DNA of 64,000 nt from Lepiota brunneoincarnata (Eukaryota > Basidiomycota > Agaricomycetes > Agaricales > Agaricaceae). Every line of letters begins with the position of its first letter. Positions within the stretch are counted from its first letter, which is position 1. The stretch covers positions 124,001-188,000 of the forward strand of contig JAEBUN010000009.1 in assembly GCA_023014365.1 (NCBI GenBank), read 5' to 3'. Shown one piece after another: positions 31,757-44,203 of this stretch. Both the position numbers and the translations under genes were made by a program. The notes under the pieces were generated by a model. It saw only the letters and a program-made list of their open reading frames with translations, had not been told where the DNA came from and did no database searches.

Positions 31757-34203
31757 GGTTTCCCTGTTTCATTCCCCTCTCAAATGTTTCCTCTTCTTGC
31801 AATATCATAATGAGGCCTGTTCATCAGTTAGATGTGCTCCATCTAAGGCCTCCGAGGTACCTTACAAACACCGGTCATCTTGGATCTCCTGTGTTGCGGG
31901 TCCCGAGGTGGTGTCTGTAACGGTACTAAGCACAGAACATTACAACGAGACGGAGGCGACGGAAGCGGTGCTGGGTTGGAGGGAGAGCTAGAGCGTACAA
32001 CCTAGTGTCTCTTCCTGAGTTAAGGTCCCTCCGGCGTAAGCACAGCAACCCCGGCCTTGGCTTTGAAATGGTAGGTACGGCGGCCGGGAGGGGTCTTCCA
32101 TGATTGCGTGAAGGCTGGGAAGGGATTAAAGAAAGACAGAACGAGACACGGTGACAAATCTTCGGCGCCCTCCTCGCCACCCTCGCGATCCTCCCCATGC
32201 CCTGGTTGATCGCTCCCGAGCGTTTCCCAAGCACGCCCCGATCTCTTTCAAGTGGTTCCGCACGGCACCCGAAACAGCCAAAGCAGTCCTAGTGCCCCCA
32301 TGGCGGTCCAACTACCCTCTCCTTCAGCGAGCTTGGCGAACTTTCTTGCAGTCACGTTCGACACCTCCACTCCGTATATAGCAGCAAGAAGCCAACCGCT
32401 ATGGATACAAATAGCAACTAGAGCGACCAGCTTGTTCCTCTGCTCATACTCAACAAGACAGAAGGTAGGACTCTAAATCTTGTGTGCGAGTTCGCGTTTC
32501 GCCGGCACAACCTTCTTGCTAGACTTTGACTTGAGAAGAGCGGCGTTGCCAAGTGAGTTGTTACAGCTTTTTGCCGCTGGTGTGTAGTCCCGGTACGCCT
32601 ATCATGGCGTTTGTTGAGATGCGACACGAAATGTGCTGACTCCAGCCTCCTGTCGTCCGCGTTCATGCTCATCCGTGTATTAGACTATCTTTCATATCTC
32701 TGCCACCTATGGAGACGAGAATTCACGCACTGTTACACTGATGCAAATCCTCATCTTGTTTGTCATTTGGCTAGGTATTTAATTGATAATTTTAACAGAT
32801 TATTTCGAGCCATAGGGAAGGCTCGAATATATGTAGTGCCGAAGTCCGGATTGAATCCAGTAATTCTGAGATCTCCTCAAAGCTGATTCAACATGACGCT
32901 TTAGAGAATTGTTATAATCTCTGTCATCCGATCTCAAATCCCGATGAGATTGCCTGGCCTGTTCGCCAACATCCTCTTACCCACCACTCTTCACAGTCAC
33001 ATGAGGTGGGGTTTCACTTCAAGTCCTGCGCACTGTAGAACGAGTATTGCGTTCGCAACGAATATGGTACAAATGAGTGCAACTGGCGAAACGGTTGCTG
33101 GGCTCGTCTTCTCGACCTTGTGTACAACTCTAGATGAGTGAGAGACTGTAGGGGAACCTTAGAAGAGAGTGAAAGAGAGAAACTGAGGGAGGGAAACTGT
33201 AGGTCTGTTACACTGTAGCCTATTGGAGGTCTTATATCAGCAGAGACATCCTTGTTGTTAGGAACTAAGGTATCTAAGTACAAATGTGCTACTTAAATAC
33301 CTAATGAAAATGTGTGTAGGGTTGGATTTTGCATGCAGGTGAGTTTCCTCCCTCACAACACCAGATGTGCAAGAGTTCAGGTCATTAGTTCAGCACTAGT
33401 CCCAAGAAACAAGGACTGGGCAGCTCATGAGCACCTGACAAGTGTTGATGCCAGCCACTTTAGAACTTCTCATGGCAGACAAGTGATTTGGATGATGTGT
33501 ATTTGTACTGTAGCACTATTTCTATAGTGTGCAAATTGCTTGTAGAAGATACAGGCTGCATTGTGGCTCCTGCTCAAGTACTAGGACTTTTTCTTTACTT
33601 GCATCAATGAAGTGTTAAATAAAGTGACAGATCACTTACTAGTTAGTGATGAATTGTGATATATAAGTAATTACTTGTTATGTACACCCATCCCTTGGGG
33701 ATGTCAATTAGTGGACACTGAGTTTCATGCCTCATGTCCATTTTGACAGGATGGAACCTTAGACTAGCCAAATCCTATTATGTGAAGGGGAGTTACATAC
33801 AAAGAACCTTTATACTTGACCAAATCAGTGGGCTTATCAAATCACACTATTATTAACAATGTGTGAATACATCAGTGATTGTTAATCAACTTGAGCTAGT
33901 GACTAGTAATCAGTGTGTCACTGATACTATTGACTCTACTCAGTTCAACATGAAGTTGGTGACCTACAGGGCAGTCAAACCTTGGGATCTCAGGCTCAGA
34001 TGTTGTACAGACTCATACTCAAACAGGTGTCCAATATGCAACTTGGTTTTGACATATCTTTGGCATACCATTTCTTTGAAATTCTGGGTGTGACACAAAA
34101 TTTCATGTTGCACATCCCAGTAAGGAGTTACTGGGATCTACTTATTTGGCTGCATGTCTGGGTAGTCCCAGAAACTTATATATCAACTTTGCTCTAGTAT
34201 GTT
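31757..34203. other. Long region without a recognised gene
   Basis: About 2.4 kb. Between 31920 and 32560 the minus strand shows protein-like fragments (for example LLKSKSSKKVVPAKRELAHK near 32500 and a hydrophobic YEQRNKLVALVAICIHSGWL near 32440) without a continuous frame, possibly a degraded or short multi-exon gene. From 33300 the sequence is AT-richer and may be the 5' flank of the tyrosine-recombinase element. No LTR ends or TA-flanked repeats are seen. Confidence 0.4.
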
Positions 34204-35598
34204 ATGTTGGATTTAGAGAGTTCAGAGCAAGAAAATACAGGGACCCATTTCCAAGGCCCTCACCACTCTGTAAGCCAACCTTTACAGTGCCCTCCTACCC
34301 TGTTGCAATGTGTGGGCTCCATGCCCTTGCCAGGCCAGACTGGTCATTCTGGCACCAGCCTTGATTGCCACTTCTCATCCCACTGTGCCTCCCTACCAGT
34401 TCCCCTCCTATGTACCCCAACCTCTCAGCATGCCCCCAGGCTTGCCAGGGCAAGTGCTTTCTGGCCACCTGTGCATGCTGATCTCCACATCTCTACCTGG
34501 TCTTCACCATATGCTGAGAGGGTCAAGGCCTCTACCAGGAGCTCTATTCTGCCTGTTCTGGCTGACCATGCAGAGTTCATCATCAACCAGTCCTTGGCCC
34601 AAAACACCAGGTCATCCTATGCTGCTGGCCTTCTCTGCTTCACGCAGTCCTGCAATACCTGGGGTATTGATGAGGAGTCTCACATGCCAGCTTTGGCAGC
34701 CCTCCTGGCTGCTTTTGTCTCCCAGTTTGCAGGGCACTATGGTGGAAGCACAATTAACGTCTGGCTCTCTGGTCTCCAGAGCTGGCATGTCTTGAACCAG
34801 GCCCCCTGGTTTGGTGACAGTAAGCATGTAAGGATGGCATGTATGGTGGCTGAGCAGCTCGGTACTGCTTTCAAGAAGCCACCTTGTGCCCCTATTTCCC
34901 TTGGGCACCTCCACTCCCTCTGCTCTATGCTTGACATCACACTCTCTTTCCATGCTGCAGTCTGGGCAACTGCTCTTATTACATTCTTTGGCTGCTGCCG
35001 CCTGGGTGAGACCACTGTGTCTTCAATGCACTGGTTTTCCCCTTTGTATCATTGCACCAGGTCCACCCCTGTTGCTTTCTGCACCCTCCCCTTGGGCACA
35101 TGCTCGGCCAGCCTCCATATTCCTTGGACGAAGACAACTAAGAACTTAGGGGCTACTATTGTGGTTATGTCCAGGAGCAACCCTCTCTGCCCCATCACTG
35201 CCCTCAAGAACCATCTCCTTGTCAATGCCTTGGCTCCACCTTCCCTGTCCTTCTTTGCATACAGGGATGGCAGTGGTCTCTGGCAACATATGTCCAAGCA
35301 CATTTTCTCCAGCTTCCTTGGTAACACCTGGCAGTTGGGAAAGAGCACAAATGTCTCTGGCCATAGTTTCCGTATTGGGGGTGCAGTTGCCCTCCTCCTG
35401 GCCAGTGTCCCCCCAGAGGTTGTTGCTGCCACAGAGGGCTGGACTTCCCTTGCTTTCCTCACATACTGGTGCTGTATTGAGGAGATCATACCCCTTAGCA
35501 CATCCCATGCCTACTTGTGCTCTCAGCTCCCCTCCCTCTCAGCCAGCCTGGAGAGCTTCTGGATTTGCTCATGTGCTACCCCCCTGGCCATCCCCTAG
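34204..35598 (+). CDS. Crypton-like tyrosine recombinase, intact
   Basis: An uninterrupted 464-residue frame. The N-terminal 110 residues are low in recognisable structure. Residues 125-225 look like the core-binding domain (INQSLAQNTRSSYAAGLLCF). The catalytic domain keeps all expected residues: R266 (CCRLGET), K310 or K313 (TKTTK), H387 and R390 (SGHSFRIGG), W413 (EGW), and the nucleophile Y421 (FLTYW). Tyrosine recombinases cut and rejoin DNA through a covalent 3'-phosphotyrosine. There is no RT nearby, so DIRS is unlikely and a Crypton-type element or domesticated gene fits better. Element ends are not visible. The true start could be at a later methionine. Confidence 0.78.
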   Translation: MLDLESSEQENTGTHFQGPHHSVSQPLQCPPTLLQCVGSMPLPGQTGHSGTSLDCHFSSHCASLPVPLLCTPTSQHAPRLARASAFWPPVHADLHISTWSSPYAERVKASTRSSILPVLADHAEFIINQSLAQNTRSSYAAGLLCFTQSCNTWGIDEESHMPALAALLAAFVSQFAGHYGGSTINVWLSGLQSWHVLNQAPWFGDSKHVRMACMVAEQLGTAFKKPPCAPISLGHLHSLCSMLDITLSFHAAVWATALITFFGCCRLGETTVSSMHWFSPLYHCTRSTPVAFCTLPLGTCSASLHIPWTKTTKNLGATIVVMSRSNPLCPITALKNHLLVNALAPPSLSFFAYRDGSGLWQHMSKHIFSSFLGNTWQLGKSTNVSGHSFRIGGAVALLLASVPPEVVAATEGWTSLAFLTYWCCIEEIIPLSTSHAYLCSQLPSLSASLESFWICSCATPLAIP

Positions 35599-36035
35599 TT
35601 CTGTGTCCCTACCCTTTTGTGTGATTTTTCTTCTGGCTGTTCTGCTGCCATGTCCTTTGGTCCTGTCATAGTGTTCCTCTTGGCCCACAGGCCTGCAATG
35701 TACTAGTATTCCTTTCATGGTGTTGTGGAGTGTCCCTCCCTCTGGGTGAGAGCATCTGGCTGTCCTTTGGCTGCCGACTCTCTGTAGTGAGCTCCACTCC
35801 TGTGGAACAGCCACTCGGCATCCATTTCAGACTGCTCAGTCAGCCCTACCAATTGCTCAGGCCTGGCGGTTTCCTCCCTTAGACTATCTCTTGGCAAGGT
35901 GGCAGCCATTCCCCACTTTGCCTCCTTGCCTGGAGATCCTCTCAGCCCTCACAAGACCATCTCCTGTTGGTCACGTGATAACCAGAGGCTTACACCTCCC
36001 AGCCACCATGTCCTCCACAACCCAAACAATCGCCC
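35599..36035. other. Gap between the recombinase ORF and B3, no gene
   Basis: No protein motif or repeat end is recognised. It probably contains the 3' flank of the recombinase element. Its last five bases, CGCCC, are the left target duplicate of B3. Confidence 0.5.
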
Positions 36036-36420
36036 TGTTACCTGGGTTAGGGGTTTGCTCTTGAGTAGTATGGAGTTTGACACAGGATGTCTATACAGAC
36101 TTGGTCCTGTCCTACTAAGCGTGACTTGGAGATGACAGAGCACTATAGTCCAGCCAGTTTAGAGGCAAAGAGTTATAGGAGGCAAGAACTGTATAACACT
36201 AAGATAAGGATACAAGGTATTGTACTGTATCCTTATATACTTCTAAGTGTGGCTGTACTCCTACTATAATAGTCTGGACCAGAGTAACTATGAGTCAGAG
36301 ATAAGAAACATGAGGCATATACTAAGAATAGTCCTTCTGATGTACACTACTGATGGTTTCATAGTGACATGGGAATGTAAACTAAAAATAACTGTCCTTC
36401 TGATAAGACTTCTGATAATA
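36036..36420 (-). repeat. B3 3' LTR
   Basis: 385 bp on the minus strand. The terminal CA/TG at 36419-36420 is mutated (reads GATAATA instead of GATAACA on the plus strand). Confidence 0.93.
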
Positions 36421-36458
36421 TTAGGTCTGTTTCTAAAGTTGTTTTCCATTACAACTTG

Positions 36459-37910
36459 TTAGTTTCCTTCTTCTGGGTATTTGGCTAGGTAATTTGGTTC
36501 ATAGTAATCAACTTGAGGTTGGTTGGTGGAGTCTGGTTGAGGGGGAATGATGGGAGAAAAGGTGGGGGTAGGGGTTCTGTGGAGATCGAGTATAGCAGTG
36601 GTTTCTGGGGAAGGGGGTTGTCCTGGATAGAAAATGTCATATAAGAGACATCTGAAATGAGGACTTTCTATCCTTTCTTCTGGTGGGGTGGTTGGGTTTT
36701 CTTCAGAAGGAACCACATGGTTCTCCTGTAATGTTTGATTTGGCCATGTTGTCATAGCATTCCTCATAGTAGTCATTGTTGGTAAGATTGATGTATCAGT
36801 GATGAGTCATGGGAGTGGTTGAGGGATGGGTTGTTGAATTTCTGGAGTAGGGGGTGTGTTGGGTCTTCCGAGCTGGGCATTTGGTCCATTTGTGTTGGGG
36901 TTGGAAAACTGCACAGTGGGGGCATTAGTACTTGATGCAGTCATAAGAGTAGTGCCCTGGGGCATATTGTTTGCACCCAAGGCAGGCAAATTGGGGGCAG
37001 TCCATGGCCCAGTGTCTGGTATGTCTGCATTGGATGCAGACTGATCTGTCAGTGGTTTGGGGGTTGGTTCATGAGTGAACGGGATTGGGAGAGTTCCAAA
37101 CCAGGATGTGGTTATCGGTGATGGTGTGGGTGGCATTCCCATTGGGGGTGAGATGTCTGAAAGGGTTTCTGAGATTGGTGGACTTCTTTCCCTTATTGGG
37201 AGTGGTGGTGGTGATAGTGGCAGGGGTTGTTGTGGTAGTGGGGGTAATGGTTGCAGTGGGGGACTGTGAGGTATGTACCTCATTTCACTTGGGTAGATTC
37301 TTTGACACCTTGGACATGAGGCTTGATCTTGAGCAGAGAAGTCACTTGAGTGATTCTACCCAGGCCTGTTGCGTATTGTATGCAGTAGTGAGAGCCTTAG
37401 TCTGTTGTATGTGGTGGGTATAGTTGTACCAGAGTTGTTTGTGTATTCCAAAATTGGAGAGTGTTCCAATTTATTTGTAAGGGCTCCGTTGGTGGCAGCC
37501 TTGCACAGATCTCCATCAGAAGGGTGATCTGGTCCATGTGGTCATACTCCAGCTGTATGGTATCTAAGGGAGGTGGCTGGGGCGACTGTTGGTTCTGGGG
37601 TGGCATTGGGATTGGGGGTCTTGTCTCTGAGGGAGGCATAAGCGGTGGTGAAGGTGTGAGAGGGAGTGTTGGGAGATGGGGTCGGAATGGGAGTTGTTTG
37701 AAGTGTTGTATGTTCAATGCTTGCATTATTGATGATGATGATAGAGAATGATGAGGAAGTTGGGGAGGGTGTTGTTGAGTAAGGGGGAGTGGTTTGAGGG
37801 TGGTTGAGGTTGAGGTTCATGGGCATCTTTTCTTTAAGTACATTTGGTGTGAGAGTGAAGTTGTCTTTGGTAGGTTCTGGTGGGTTCCTGGTCTTTCTGG
37901 GGAATTCCAT
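36459..37910 (-). pseudogene. B3 post-pol frames
   Basis: Counterpart of 11835-13284 in B1. One frame starts MEFPRKTRNPPEPTKDNF at 37910. The other carries the Pro-rich SPPISETLSDISPPMG segment (about 37180) and the LLYDIFYPGQPPSPE tail (about 36640), ending at 36459. Knuckle cysteines are visible near 37040 in the first frame. Several stops and small frame changes are present. Confidence 0.55.
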
Positions 37911-40900
37911 GAGCTTCTTTATACTTGGTTAGGTATTCTTCAGCATTTGCGCAGAGTGTTTCATTGGTGATCCACTCATTCTCTGTGTGGGAGTATCCTT
38001 TCCATTTGACATAGTATTGGAGTTTTCCACAATATCAGTGGTGATTAAGAATAGTTTCTATTTTGTATTCTTCTTCTTCATTGATGATGTCTGGTGGTGG
38101 TGGAGTTGGATGAGATCCATATGCTTCTGTTTTGGTATATGGGGTTAGAAGATTTTGGTGGAATACTGGGTGTATCTTCCATTTGATCAGGAGTTTTAAT
38201 TTGTATGTTAGTGGTGATAAGACTTCTGAGATAAGGAAGGGTCCTAGTTGTTTTGGGGATATTTTGTTGGAGATGAAGGAGAGTTTGAGGTTCTTGGCTT
38301 CTAGCCATACTTTTTGATGTGTTTCAAGGGGTTTGACAGTTCTTCTAGTTCTTTGTTTCATAATATCAGCGGAAAGTTGATGTGCCACATGTGCTTCTTT
38401 TCTGGTGTCATCAAGGAGTCTGATGCGTTCGTCTACTGATGGAAAGTTTGATGTTTCCATTACCATGGGTATCGGCAGAGGGTTGTATCCCATGATTAGT
38501 TCAAATGGGGATTTCTGCCTTGAGGCATGTATTTTGGAGTTGTGTGTGAATTCGGCAATAGGAAGGGTTTCTGACCAGTCAAGGGGATTCCTGGTGCAGT
38601 ATATGGTGAGATAGGTCTTGATTTCTTGGTTGTATTGTTTGGTGGAACCATCTGTCTGGGGATAGTATGTATGCAGTTGAGAATGCTTGTTGGATGTTTA
38701 GACATTTGGCTAGTTCTTGGAGGGAGTTGGCGGCAAATCTGGGGTCTCAATCTGATATGATTTTGTTGGGTGATCCAAACCTAGTAAAGACTTTTTCTAT
38801 TAATAGTCATCCGATGTCATTGGTGTTTGATCGATCTGAGGTTGGGATGAAAATTACCCCCCTTTGTAAGGCCATGGTCCACCATGGACAATATTGCATT
38901 ATGGCCAGCACTAGGCAGTAGACTGGTGATAAGATCCCATGAGATTTGAGCAAATGGGCATTTGGAAGATGATGGTGGGATCAGTTGAGTCAGTGCGCAA
39001 TCCAGTCTGTGTATGATTTTGTGTTGCTTGCATTCAGGACAGCCTTTGACATAGTTCTTTATGAACATCAACATTCCTGGCCAATATACTTCTTTCTTGG
39101 CAAGGCAGTATGTTTCTTGTTCTCCAGGGTAGCCACGTGTAGGGTGGTTATGGTATCTTGCAATGATATCACATCTGAGTTGGAGGTCTTCTGGAATGAT
39201 GACACATTCTTGGAATGTGAGGAGTAGACCATTTGAGGTCAGGACTGTTCCAAAGTCTTTGTCAGTGGCATTAGGGTGGTTTTCTTTCAGGAGTTTGAAT
39301 GCTTTGGTGGTTCTAGCATCGTATTTGGGTGATTCCGTGATTCTTTCTTGGAGTTCCATATTGATGGTGGTGATAAAAAGGTATTCTGGGAGTACTGTGA
39401 TCAGGTTTTGATCTTCTATGTTGGCTGTGGCAACAAAGAGGTAGTCTGAAAGCATGGTAATGTCTTCGTTATCATTATCCTCATCAGGGATATGGTCTGG
39501 ACATCTTGATAGAGTGTCTGGTGCAGGGATTTTTGATCCTGGGACATGTTCCAATTTAAAGTTGTAGTTGGCGAGGGTCTGGACCTATCGTGCTTGTCAG
39601 CAATTGATTTTCTGGGGTTTATGCCAGTATGTGAGGTTTTGGTGGTTTGTTCTGATATGGACAGTATGGGGGCTGCCAAGGAGATAGTGGCACCATTCTT
39701 TGAGGGCTCAGATAATAGCAAGGAGTTCCCTATCATAGATGTTGTAGTTGCGTTCCACTGGTCTGAACATCTTTGAATAGAATGATATGGGTTTCTGTAT
39801 TCCATTGATATCATGTTGATATAGGACAGCTCCTGATGCGAATTTAGAAGCATCGGCTTCTATTTTGAAGGGTTTTGTGGAGTCAGGCATGAGGAGTACT
39901 AGTTCCTTTAAGAATTTGTTCTTGAGTGTTTTGAATGCTTTTTGTTGTTCTTCTTTCCATTCAAATGTGTTTGATTTGGATAGGAGTTGGTTAAGGGGTT
40001 TGGTGTGGTGGGAGTACCTGCAGATGAACTTCTGGTAGAAGTTGCAGAATCCAATGAATTTCCAAATGTGTCAGACTGTTTTTGGCACTGGCCAGACTTC
40101 TATTCCCTTGAGTTTTCCAGGGTCCATTTTGATTTTGTCAGGTGTGATGATCATGCCAAGATATTTGAGTCATTGCTTGTTGAACTTGCATTTTTCCATT
40201 TTGAGGAAGAGGTCATTTTCCTGCAGGATCTGCAGTACTTTTTCCATAAGTTGGTCGGTTTCTTCCTGGGTTTTACCATAGATTAGGATATCATCCATAT
40301 AGATGATGATTCCTCCTTTCTCCATTATTTCAGAGAATAGCATGTCCATCATATCTTGGAACATTGTGGGACTATTGCAAAGTCTGAAAAACATGACAGT
40401 CAGTTCAAAAAGACCCATGGGAGTCTTGAACACTGCTTTCCATTGATCACCATCTTTGATTCTGATGTTATTGTATCCTAGGCAGACATCGAGTTTAGTG
40501 AAGTACTTAGCTCCTTTGAGTTTGTCCATGATAGAGGAAATCATAGGGATTGGGTAGGGATTTTTGACAGTGTGATTGTTTAGATAACGATAGTCTTGGC
40601 AGGGTCGGAGGTCTCCTCCTTTCTTGGCAACAAAGAAGGGTGATACCATAGGGGATTTTGAGGGATGGATATACCCTTTTCGAAGGTTTTTGTCTATAAA
40701 TTCTTTTAGGGCTTTTTTTTCAGCAGGTGCCACTTGATAAGGTTTCATCGATTTCACTTTGAATGTTGGTTTTAGTTCAATTTTGTGATCAAACGTTCTT
40801 GATGGTGGGAATTGTTTGAATGCTTTCTTGTTGAATATTTTAGCCCATCAGGCAAATCCTCAAGGAATCTTGGGTGGTTCCTTGTTTGATTCTGGTTGTT

Positions 40901-41671
40901 TTCCTTTTTGGTTTGCCAATTTTGTCAGGTTGTGTTGCTCATTGTGGAGCATCATGGCATGTGCTGCTTTGGTGTTTACTTCTAATGGGGTTAGAAGCAT
41001 TGGATTCATTTCTCTTTCTAAAGAGAAGGTGTCAAGGTCAACATTTGACAGGTTGATGTATTCTTCAGGGTTTTCCTCAGGTTGAGAGGTTTTTCCAGCC
41101 ATTATATCCATGGTGATGGAGTTGAGTTTGATGGGTCGTCATAAGGTTCTGAGGAGTTTTGAGAAGTCTTTGTGGTTGATTTGGGGTTTCCAAGAGAATG
41201 TCTTGGTTTTCCAATTGATGTTGGGGTTGTATTGTTCCAGCCAGGGAAATCCAATGATGAGATCTTTCTCACCAGTGTTTGTGATGTACACTTCTAGCAT
41301 GCAATCTCTTCCATCAATGATGGTTCTGATTTTGATGTATTCATGGATCTTGCCATGTTGATTGTCAGTTCCATCAACGTTGCTGAGGGGAATTGGTTGG
41401 TCCAGCCATTTGGTTTGATAACTGTGTCATTCAATGACTTTGTGGGATATGAAATTCCCTTGGGCTCCTGAGTCTATCAGGGTGGTGATGGCCATGGGTT
41501 TTGATGTCTGTTCACTCCAAATCTTGATGGGTAAGAAAAGGGATCATTTATTTGGGGATAGTCGTAATTGTACAGAGTTTATTGAGAAAATGTCCTTTTG
41601 GGAGTGAGAGTAAGAAATATTCTTCTGAGTTCTGGAATGTGCAGGGGCACATCGGTTGACAGCATTCCTTT
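37834..41671 (-). pseudogene. pol: B3 pol, decayed
   Basis: On the minus strand: protease (about 41480), RT (about 40757-40170, with [14 protein letters not shown] near 40300 intact), RNase H (about 39890-39600), integrase (HHCC about 39170-39020; PFAQISWDLITSLL near 38955) and a chromodomain (about 38080-37930). The end is TAA at 37834-37836. From about 40590 to 39230 it is nearly identical to B1 9160-10520, including at least four shared in-frame stops, but it is clearly different on either side. Confidence 0.92.
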
Positions 41672-43415
41672 TTAAAAATCCTGGAATGGATGCATCTCCA
41701 GATCCTCGGCTAGTGCAGAATGGAGTTCTTGTTGTAACTCAGGATTGAGTTCATCAACCATTTGGCGCATCTGAGATGCAACTTCTGCAACAGCAAGGGA
41801 GTATTTGCGTTGGAGTGATGGCTGGTTGTTCCAATTTTGGAATCTGGGATGAGTGTTTTGCTGTCCAAAAAAAGGACGGTTGGGGTTTCTTGCAGGATGA
41901 GGGGGATTGGTACACATTCCTGGGAAGCATCTGGCTGGTGGTGGTTGTGGGGATTTATTGACCCAATGGTCTTTAGCTCTGCATTGGAAGCATTCTTGGT
42001 TCTGATATGATTTCATTTGTTGTCTGGTGACAACGGCATCTAACTCCAATGGTTCTTGTGCAGAGGTTTCTTCAGCATATTCCGATTGTGGAATTTTGGG
42101 GTAAGGATCTTCAAATCCTTCTTCTATTGTGACATGGTCTATTTCCATGGCATGTGGATCTCATGGGGTGAAGTGTGGAGTGTTGCTTCTTTGATAGAAC
42201 TGTGGGTAGGGTATGTTGTTGTTTGGACAGTTTGGTCCATGATTTGGTTGGTATTGGTTCCTTTGCAGGAATGTGTTTCTGGGGGTACCGTAAAGGGCAT
42301 TGATTCTGTGGAAGTTGTCATCGAGTTTGTTGGCTTGGGTATACCAAGCAGTGATGGTTGTTGGAGGGTTCTCTGATTCGTCGATCTTCATTGCAATGCA
42401 GCGATTGATTGCTTTACGATAGAGATCGATCAGTGTGTAATCTTTGTTAAGTCCAGATTGATGGACAGGTTCTTTGAACTGAGTGTTGAACTCAGTCATC
42501 AGTTTGCCTGCTTGGTGCAGGGTTTGAAGTCTGGTGTGTGCATATGCATGTTCATCTGCCAGGGTAAAGTCGGCTCTAAGCTGGGCAGTGAAGTTGTCCC
42601 ATGACTCCATGGCTATGGGTTGTCCTGCTTGGGTTTAGGCATTCCTTTCATGGAGGTATTGTCTGGCCCAGGCTTGGGCATCTCCTGATTGCATTGTTGA
42701 GAGGACAAACAAGGTTCTGGCAAGGTCAGTGTTGTAAGTGGTCATGCTAGCGAGCACATAGACTTCACATTGGAAGATCCAATCTTTGAATAGTCTTCTG
42801 GTTCCATCAAAGGTGATGGGTTTGAGAAGTCCTAACTCCTTTGGTGTTTGTGCGGCGGCCATTATTTGTAATTGTCCAGGTGGCGGCGGTGGTGGTGTCA
42901 GTGGTTATGCAGGTGGTGCTACATAGTAGGGTTAAGGGTTGTTTATTGGGTTCTGATTTGTTATCATCTGTAATGTAGATGTCTGAGTCGTCGTCTACTG
43001 GGGTTTTTCTTGAGTTGAGTTCAACAAAGGCTTCATGTCTTGAGAGGAGGTCTTTTTCAGAACCTGTGAGTTCTCTTGGTTGTTGTATGGCTTGTTGGAG
43101 TCGTCTAAGTTCTTGTTCAGAGAGTTGGTTTGCGATAATATTGTGTTTTTCTTTTTCTTCACGTTGTCTTTGTCTTTTGGCTAATGTGGCAGAGACACTT
43201 GATGATATTGGTGTTCTTGTGATGAGTTAGGTTGAGGTTGATGCACATGGAGTAGGTGGATCAAATGGAGATGGGGAATAGAATGGAGATGGTGTTTGAG
43301 TGGGTATAGGGTTTCTTCTGGGATCTGGATTTTGGGTTCCTGATTTGGAGATTCTACTTCTCAATTTAGGAGGGGGTGATGGAGTTTCTCAGGCCAAGAA
43401 CTTCTTTGGAGGCAT
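41672..43415 (-). pseudogene. gag: B3 gag, decayed, with the original start codon kept
   Basis: ATG at 43415 opens MPPKKFLA then a TGA where the ancestral codon was probably CGA. Coiled coil, capsid-like LGLLKPITFDGTRRLFKDWI (about 42830) and zinc knuckle follow. The knuckle is CFQCRAKDHWVNKS, with the last cysteine lost. The final TAA at 41672-41674 is followed in frame by pol, as in B1 and B2. Confidence 0.85.
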
Positions 43416-43427
43416 GGTAGCAGTTGT

Positions 43428-43685
43428 CTAGCAATTGATTATTGCTAGAAGAATGAAAAATTGGGTTGCAACAATGGAGATTCCTGAGTACAGGTTTCAC
43501 GATCTGACGACACAGCAGTGGCAGGGACACATGATGCGTTTGAGTTCTAGGGTGATTATTCAGTAGGTGATAAGGGTGGCAGTGGAGGTGAAGATGAAAA
43601 TGAGTAGGTAAGCTAGGTCTTCTGGCAGAGAGAGGTTGAGGGATGTAGCAATGGCTACACAGAGGGGCAGTTTTCTTTTGTACAT
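43428..43685 (-). pseudogene. B3 ORF0, small membrane-protein frame
   Basis: Starts MYKRKLPLCVAIATSLNLSL and ends LLAIINC before TAG (43428-43430), with a TGA in the same place as B1. Two hydrophobic stretches flank a cysteine-rich loop. This is the third copy of the pre-gag frame. Confidence 0.5.
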
Positions 43686-43774
43686 TGTTTTGAATGACCA
43701 GAGTACCTTGACATGTTCAGTACGTTGGCGGAGCAGAGTAGAGCAGAGGGTGAGCAAGAGATAAGCAGCAAGGT

Positions 43775-43785
43775 ATCTTAGTGTT
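43775..43785 (-). promoter_or_regulatory. B3 self-priming site
   Basis: Minus-strand AACACTAAGAT one base from the 5' LTR (which starts at 43787 on the plus strand). It pairs with ATCTTAGTGTT of the LTR as in B1 and B2. Confidence 0.7.
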
Positions 43786-43844
43786 TTGTTACCCGGGTTA
43801 GGGGTTTGCTCTTGAGTAGCATGGAGTTCAACACAGGATGTCTA

Positions 43845-44155
43845 TGTTAGGGGAAGTAAGAGCACCGGAACCAAGTTGATATTTGGGTGGCGAATACAAT
43901 CGACACCCACACTACTTATATACATAGAGGCCTGCGCACAGACCGGGTAGCCAAACACTATGTAGCTACTAGAACATAACGTACGCAAACAATATACAAA
44001 CAACGTCAGTCGCACGTAGGTTAGACTCGGGGATGGGGGTGGCCGAAGGCTGAGGCCGGGCTTAGGCATCGGGCATCGGCTAGAGAGGCCGAGCACGGAT
44101 ACCCAACCACAGACCCCTAGACATACCTTGCGTAAGGGGGTATAGTCCCCTTACA
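43845..44155 (-). repeat. Family D 3' LTR
   Basis: 311 bp; on the minus strand TGTAAGGGGACTATACCCCC ... TTCCCCTAACA. The first 25 bases can fold as a hairpin (GTAAGGGG against CCCCTTAC). A TATATAAG box lies in the right half. Confidence 0.93.
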
Positions 44156-44203
44156 CCAGCCCCCTCTTAAGAGTCGATGACCCGACGACTCGGTTCCTTC
44201 GTC

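Noticed and set aside
32126..32672. Possible host gene on the minus strand after DBP5
   Set aside because: Protein-like fragments are visible but I could not join them with consensus splice sites, so no gene is called.
34204..35598. DIRS retrotransposon for the tyrosine recombinase
   Set aside because: No reverse transcriptase, RNase H or split direct repeats within several kilobases of the ORF.
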